Below are positions 60,190 to 64,000 of a stretch of DNA of 64,000 nt, piece by piece; the first letter of the stretch is position 1; the number at the start of each line of letters is the position of its first letter. The stretch comes from Pelodera strongyloides (Eukaryota > Nematoda > Chromadorea > Rhabditida > Rhabditidae). The DNA is taken from positions 5,001 through 69,000 of the forward strand of contig JAANDG010000238.1 of the NCBI GenBank assembly GCA_036852015.1, given 5' to 3'. The position numbers were made by a program, and so were the translations under genes. A model generated the notes under the pieces. The model did not search any database. It saw only the letters and a list, made by a program, of their open reading frames with translations, and was not told where the DNA came from.

Positions 60190-60480
60190 TTGTGTATAAT
60201 AATAATAATAATAATAATAATTTATTACACCACAAAGGTGCGCACAAACATACATAATTAAGACAATAAATACAGTGAAGACAGAAAAACGGTAATAAGG
60301 GACATAAGGTACATGTGTAAAGGTAAGCGGAAATGCTGGGGCATCGAACAAAGGTAGTTAGCCGAGCACTGTAAACCCGGCATGACATACAACTTGTGAC
60401 ATGCAACTTGGAAGAAAATAGGTTCCGGTAGTTTTATAGTTTTCATATAAGTTTCCAAATTATTTCGATAGTGGAGAAAG
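60190..60480 (-). mobile_element. Possible LINE 3' end with (TTA)n tail
   Basis: On the minus strand an open stretch with no recognisable domain runs into AATAAATTATTATTATTATT, an eight-unit trinucleotide tail at 60198-60222 typical of some non-LTR elements. No reverse transcriptase motif is left, so the call is tentative. Confidence 0.35.
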
Positions 60481-60778
60481 TCGTCTCAGTCAGGCAGCGT
60501 TACCCACTGGTACAAATAAACTAATACCCCACGTATTTGTAATTTTTGTAAAGAAATTTGTAAGGCATGCATTTCACAAACCGGGTGTTATGCTGTTTTC
60601 AACATTTATGTATGCAATGGAAACTATTATTTCTTCTCATCTAGTACATCTGGACAGTTTCATTTGTATTCAACAGAAATCAAGATGAAAAATAAAAGGA
60701 AATTTATTTGTAATATTCTTTGTCTAGACATTTATTGAGAATATATTAACAATATTAGTTTCTAGAAAACACAGAGAA

Positions 60779-60979
60779 TTAATTACGAGTGATCGGGTTT
60801 AAAACAGGAGCCCGATACCTTTCTGACATAGAATCCATTTTTTGTTTCGATGCAGTTGTCGAAGAGTCGAACCCGCTACCGTAGACATAGACATATTCTC
60901 CCATTATTTCGCGATACCATCTTGAAGTGGTGGAGGGTTGATCGTGTATGAAAGCTATATTGGACAACTGCATTCTCAT
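60779..60979 (-). CDS. Hypothetical small gene or last exon
   Basis: An ATG-initiated frame of 66 residues that ends 43 bases before AATAAA (60731-60736 on the minus strand). The product is hydrophilic, without signal peptide or cysteines; notable parts are STTSRWYREIMGEYVYVYG and the C-terminus SERYRAPVLNPITRN. AATGCAG at its 5' end (near 60970) could instead be an acceptor, making this a terminal exon. No family recognised. It lies divergently upstream of secreted protein 2. Confidence 0.3.
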   Translation of the reverse strand: MRMQLSNIAFIHDQPSTTSRWYREIMGEYVYVYGSGFDSSTTASKQKMDSMSERYRAPVLNPITRN

Positions 60980-61129
60980 CTTTTGTATGCAAATTTGAGA
61001 GATTCTAATATGAAACGATTCTAATGTTCAGAAACCGCGTGTTATAGTCCATATATACTGCCAATTGCAGCTCTGCAACAAACAGCTGACAACTATAAAG
61101 TTTTACCTTTCAGATAAGCTCAAAACACA

Positions 61130-61927
61130 ATGAAACTTCTCGCACTCTTTCTTTTCTTTGTTGTGGTTGTGTTTGGCGCCCCTGCCCCTGAGGTAAGTTT
61201 TTTTTTATAGTTAACGAAGTATCTTATTATATAAAGGAGAAGAGTTTGTCACGGGTTTGTTTTTATGTGCACAACGAAATCCCTTCATAAAGAAAATTCT
61301 TCGATCGAAAGAGCATACAAAACCTTTGTGGCTGGCGAGATTCGAACCCACATCAGCGCACAACCTCTCGATTCACAGTCCAACGCTCTACCGGTTGAGC
61401 TATGCTAGCCTATGGAAGGAGGATCTGATAGGAGATAGAAGAGCAATTGCAACAGCAAATTTGCAAATTTGCATGAAGCCCACAACTATATTATACGTTT
61501 CCGCATAAACGTAAATGAACATTTTTTTTTTTACGTTTGAAGAAATTCTTTTAAATAGGGTAGGCCGATTCCTCCAGTCGGAGAAGAGCCCGTAGGGCTC
61601 TTCGAACGGCTGGTTTATATATATTTCCCAAAAAGAACCCTTTGTTGGTGGACTGGCGGGAATCGAACCCAGCGTCTTTGGATTTCCGGTCCACTGCGTT
61701 AACCACTGGGCCGACTCGGGTTCCAAGCACATACCCGTATGGGCGAGACGCCTGTTAATTCATTTGAAGGTGTAACTTTACCCTTTTCACTAACTTATTA
61801 ATTGCAGGTGAAACCGTCGGATTACCCGGACTGTAAGGTGCAATCAGACTGCCGGCAGACTGAAGAATATGACTATTTTTGCGATCTGTCGTGGGGCAAA
61901 TGCGTGCCGGGTCCATATAAACTCTAG
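61130..61927 (+). CDS. Small secreted cysteine-rich protein 2
   Basis: Exons: 61130-61192 and 61808-61927, giving 60 residues. Exon 1 is a signal peptide (MKLLALFLFFVVVVFGAPAPE) followed in exon 2 by a 39-residue mature part with four cysteines, C-x5-C-x9-C-x6-C, starting DCKVQSDC and ending GKCVPGPYKL. Intron position and phase, the MKLL start and the C-x4-DC beginning are shared with secreted protein 1. CTTTCAG about 17 bases before the ATG is a likely spliced-leader acceptor; AATAAA lies 28 bases after the stop. The intron holds a complete compact Helitron (61222-61613) plus a second tRNA-like relic. Function unknown. Confidence 0.78.
61222..61613 (+). mobile_element. Compact Helitron-like element in the intron of secreted protein 2
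   Basis: The 5' end is A|TCTTATTATATAAAGGAGAA, the 3' end a perfect 9-bp hairpin (GAAGAGCCC GTA GGGCTCTTC) and, ten bases on, CTGG|T. Only 392 bases long, with a tRNA-like relic (minus strand, 61330-61410) in the middle and no coding capacity. Confidence 0.72.
61650..61725 (-). other. tRNA-like sequence (SINE head or tRNA relic)
   Basis: On the minus strand GGCCCAGTGGTTAACGC (box A-like) and GGGTTCGATTCCCGCC (box B-like). TGGA/TCCA can pair around a seven-base loop, but position 33 is not T and the acceptor ends do not match, so a working tRNA is unlikely. Confidence 0.55.
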
Positions 61928-61954
61928 TGATCCACTTAAGTCCTCACACTTGCA

Positions 61955-61960
61955 AATAAA
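61955..61960 (+). terminator. Poly(A) signal of secreted protein 2
   Basis: AATAAA 28 bases after the stop codon, in a run AATAAAATAAA. Confidence 0.65.
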
Positions 61961-62161
61961 ATAAAGCATTTATCCGTATGACGTGCTTATTTACCCGTTG
62001 TTCCTGAGTAGTAGACTACAGGTCCAGAATGCTCGTTTTGAAAGACCGAAGCATTTCTGTGTTTTCAGTGAGCCTATTTGTGCTCTAAATCTTCTTTTCG
62101 GTAGGTCGGAGTTCGGAAAGAAAAAAGTCGTAAAAACGATCTGCGTGCAAGAGAAACGATT

Positions 62162-62424
62162 ATGGGGTTTCCAAGTATGGCCAATTTTCCTTCCAAGCAT
62201 CGAAACATTTACCGTATCTTGGCACTACACGAGAATAGCTACAGGCAGTTTTTATGACCAATCGCCACGGGACCATTTGTTCAACAAAAAATAGCTTTGA
62301 TGGTGGATTTTCTATAGTGCGGATGTGTCAAAATTACGCAAAATTACTGTAGATTGGCACAATATTTTGCAATTGATACTTGGAAGGAAAATGCACGGTT
62401 TTTGGCATACTTGGAAACCCCGTT
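62162..62424. mobile_element. GGGGTTTCCAAGTATGG-family inverted-repeat element, copy 2
   Basis: Left TGGGGTTTCCAAGTATGGCC and TTTTCCTTCCAAG are inverted as CTTGGAAGGAAAA and GGCATACTTGGAAACCCC. The interior has ACTACACGAGAA. Confidence 0.85.
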
Positions 62425-62465
62425 ATGTGAGTTGGCACAAGGTTCCCGCTTGGTGGTATTTTCAA

Positions 62466-62550
62466 AGGTTCAAAGTGGTCACGTCCCAGACTCGAACTCG
62501 TATCGAATGGGTCAGCGGCGAACAATCTAGCCATTCGACCATACAGACTT
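62466..62550 (-). other. tRNA-like sequence
   Basis: On the minus strand TATGGTCGAATGGCTAGA (box A-like) and CGAGTTCGAGTCTGGGAC (box B-like), 40 bases apart; stems do not pair well. Probably a SINE head. Confidence 0.5.
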
Positions 62551-62555
62551 GAAAG

Positions 62556-62736
62556 TTAAAGCGAACTAGCGGCCGGTTTTTGAAACACATCGAGTACACC
62601 AGGATTCTTATGCAGCTTATGCAAATGAGCATAAATCAGAATAAAAAAATCGAGCTAAATTCGAGTAACTTTGCATAAATACGTAAGAATCAGTTGTCCG
62701 CGACGAGTTTCAAACCCGGCCGGTATTTCGCTTTAA
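62556..62736. mobile_element. TTAAAGCG-family palindromic MITE, copy 9
   Basis: Begins TTAAAGCGAACTAGCGGCCGG and ends CCGGCCGGTATTTCGCTTTAA, with a near-consensus interior. Confidence 0.92.
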
Positions 62737-62914
62737 TGGCTCACAGAAGTCCCGGTAGTGTAGGAGACGAGTTTCAGGCAGCAGGTTTCTACGTTTTTAG
62801 ACGGGGCAAATTAGAAAACGGGAATTGTCCACAACATGCGATTGTTCAATATATTAGTAGAAATAATCCGAGGATGTTTTCTATTTCATGTGTAACGCAT
62901 TGCTGCCATATAAA

Positions 62915-62920
62915 TTTATT
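62915..62920 (-). terminator. Poly(A) signal of secreted protein 3
   Basis: AATAAA on the minus strand, 21 bases after the stop codon. Confidence 0.55.
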
Positions 62921-62941
62921 TGTTAAACGTCATAGACATGC

Positions 62942-63705
62942 TTAATAACAAACTCGATCTTTCTTTACACAATGACGTGGGCCCTTTGCTGGACAACGCT
63001 TGCACACGGTATTCGGTTTGGTGCAATCCTCGTTGTAAACGCACAGTTCCAGGTCCTGAAAATAATACAAGTCGGATTATAGGAGTTTCAATGTATGGCA
63101 AAAGTTGCCGATTTTTGCTTCCAAGTATGGGAAATTTACCGTAGATTGACACTACACGAGAACAACCACAGACCGCCAAAAATGGTCCCCTGACAGGACT
63201 ATTTTTTCGAGTGTGCATAAACTGAGTATTTTCGCCTCGTCTTTTTAATAGCAAGGTGCATTTTCTAACTTTTTTTTCTAAATGAGATGCACATTTGATA
63301 CTTGGAAGCAAAATGCGCAGTTTTTGCCATACATTGAAACCCCCATTATATAATATGGGCGCGTCACGAGCATGCAAGATCGCCAGGCATTCGACATTCT
63401 GACAGTATCTGCATGGTATATTGCAATTTTAAACCACTGCTTACCCCTAGCTAGGCGCGGAAATTGGAAATTGCAGATTTTCATTTTTTTTTTCAATTTG
63501 TAAGAGCACCTTCAATATTGAGAGCACGGAGTCAGCTAAATTAACGCGATATCTGAAAAAGTTTTTCTTTTTTTTCGCAACTTTAAAAGTTATAAAAAGA
63601 ATTGTAACCTACAGCGTATTCAGCAGCCTTAGTGGTTCTTCTCGCAGAAACCTGGAGGCTGAAAATGCTGAGAAGAACCAACAGAATAATAGTGTACAGT
63701 TGCAT
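62942..63705 (-). CDS. Small secreted cysteine-rich protein 3
   Basis: Minus-strand exons: 63705-63613 and 63055-62942, giving 68 residues. Exon 1 encodes a signal peptide (MQLYTIILLVLLSIFSLQ, likely cut after VSA) and a short basic linker RRTTKAAEYA; exon 2 follows TTTTCAG in phase 0 and encodes 37 residues with six cysteines, C-x5-C-x6-C-x2-C-x7-C-x6-C, from LCVYNEDC to DRVCY. The cysteine order, two-exon plan and intron phase match secreted protein 1. Its intron contains an inverted-repeat element (63080-63348). The donor GTAGGT is good. No clear spliced-leader acceptor is seen upstream. Function unknown; it and its two neighbours look like a small diverged gene family. Confidence 0.7.
63080..63348. 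mobile_element. GGGGTTTCCAAGTATGG-family element, copy 3
   Basis: Left GGAGTTTCAATGTATGGCA and TTTTGCTTCCAAGTATGG are inverted as GATACTTGGAAGCAAAA and TGCCATACATTGAAACCCCC; ACTACACGAGAA lies inside. In the intron of secreted protein 3. Confidence 0.85.
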
Positions 63706-64000
63706 CGTTTTTGTCTTTACGGGACAGGTCCTTATTTGATTTTTTGCGCACTTTTATACTGCATTAAAACATTATTTGGACATTTTTATTGTCTCTTATT
63801 GGGCTGTCTGGGTCACTGGGTCAATTATTGGGTCAAGAATCTAACACAAATTTAAAGGGTGGAGGTCGTGCAGGGCGATGATTGGACGAAAACAGCGCAA
63901 TGTAGGTCTAGCTAGAGCATATTAACGCTTGCACAATGTAATAACACCAACATTTATACAAAAAAATTAAGCTGTGGGGCTCTAGCAATGAGTAAACGTG
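63706..64000. other. Right edge, no gene seen
   Basis: Upstream flank of secreted protein 3. GGGTCACTGGGTCAATTATTGGGTCAA near 63808 is a short triplicated GGGTCA motif. Nothing else is supported. Confidence 0.4.

Noticed and set aside
61330..61410. Functional tRNA gene
   Set aside because: Box A and B are present but the anticodon arm cannot pair and the acceptor stem has mismatches; a near-identical decayed copy lies at 58258-58335.

Overview
The window looks like nuclear DNA of a nematode, probably a chromadorean/rhabditid relative. The evidence is two cuticle collagen genes with a signal-anchor, a basic processing site and Gly-X-Y blocks; many short introns with GTRAGT donors and TTTCAG-like acceptors; splice-acceptor sequences 0-20 bases before several start codons, as expected for spliced-leader trans-splicing; and two short interstitial runs of the nematode telomere unit TTAGGC. 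I cannot name the species.

Layout, left to right. 0.56-5.63 kb: a 14-exon A-type cyclin gene (+). 7.3-13.6 kb: a 16-exon gene for the nuclear-pore WD-repeat protein aladin (+). 13.8-14.3 kb: a near-perfect palindrome of 535 bases. 15.8-18.7 kb and 25.9-27.7 kb: two paralogous cuticle collagen genes (+), with 7 kb of apparently gene-free, repeat-bearing DNA between them. 27.7-37.2 kb: intergenic DNA with inverted-repeat elements, SINE-like pieces, a 114-base T run and simple repeats. 37.2-50.9 kb: a 15-exon C2H2 zinc-finger gene (+) with an 8.2 kb intron. That intron holds a LINE fragment, several foldback elements and a large alternative first exon that encodes a CENP-B/pipsqueak-type helix-turn-helix in splice phase with the downstream zinc-finger exon. 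52.9-58.6 kb: a 5.8 kb element with Helitron-type ends. 58.7-63.7 kb: three small two-exon genes for secreted cysteine-rich mini-proteins, two on + and one on -, amid SINE-like sequence, a compact Helitron and foldback elements.

The unrelated housekeeping and structural genes (cell cycle, nuclear pore, cuticle) show no operon-like arrangement; each is followed by at least 1.5 kb of non-coding DNA. Short non-autonomous elements dominate the rest: one family with TTAAAGCG ends occurs about ten times, and at least five other inverted-repeat families are present, many of them inside introns. The three most interesting items are the possible transposase-derived helix-turn-helix exon joined to a zinc-finger gene, the secreted mini-protein cluster, and the Helitron pair that differs by about 5.3 kb of cargo.

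All exon structures were worked out by hand from splice signals, frame continuity and family knowledge; none has been tested against transcripts or databases.
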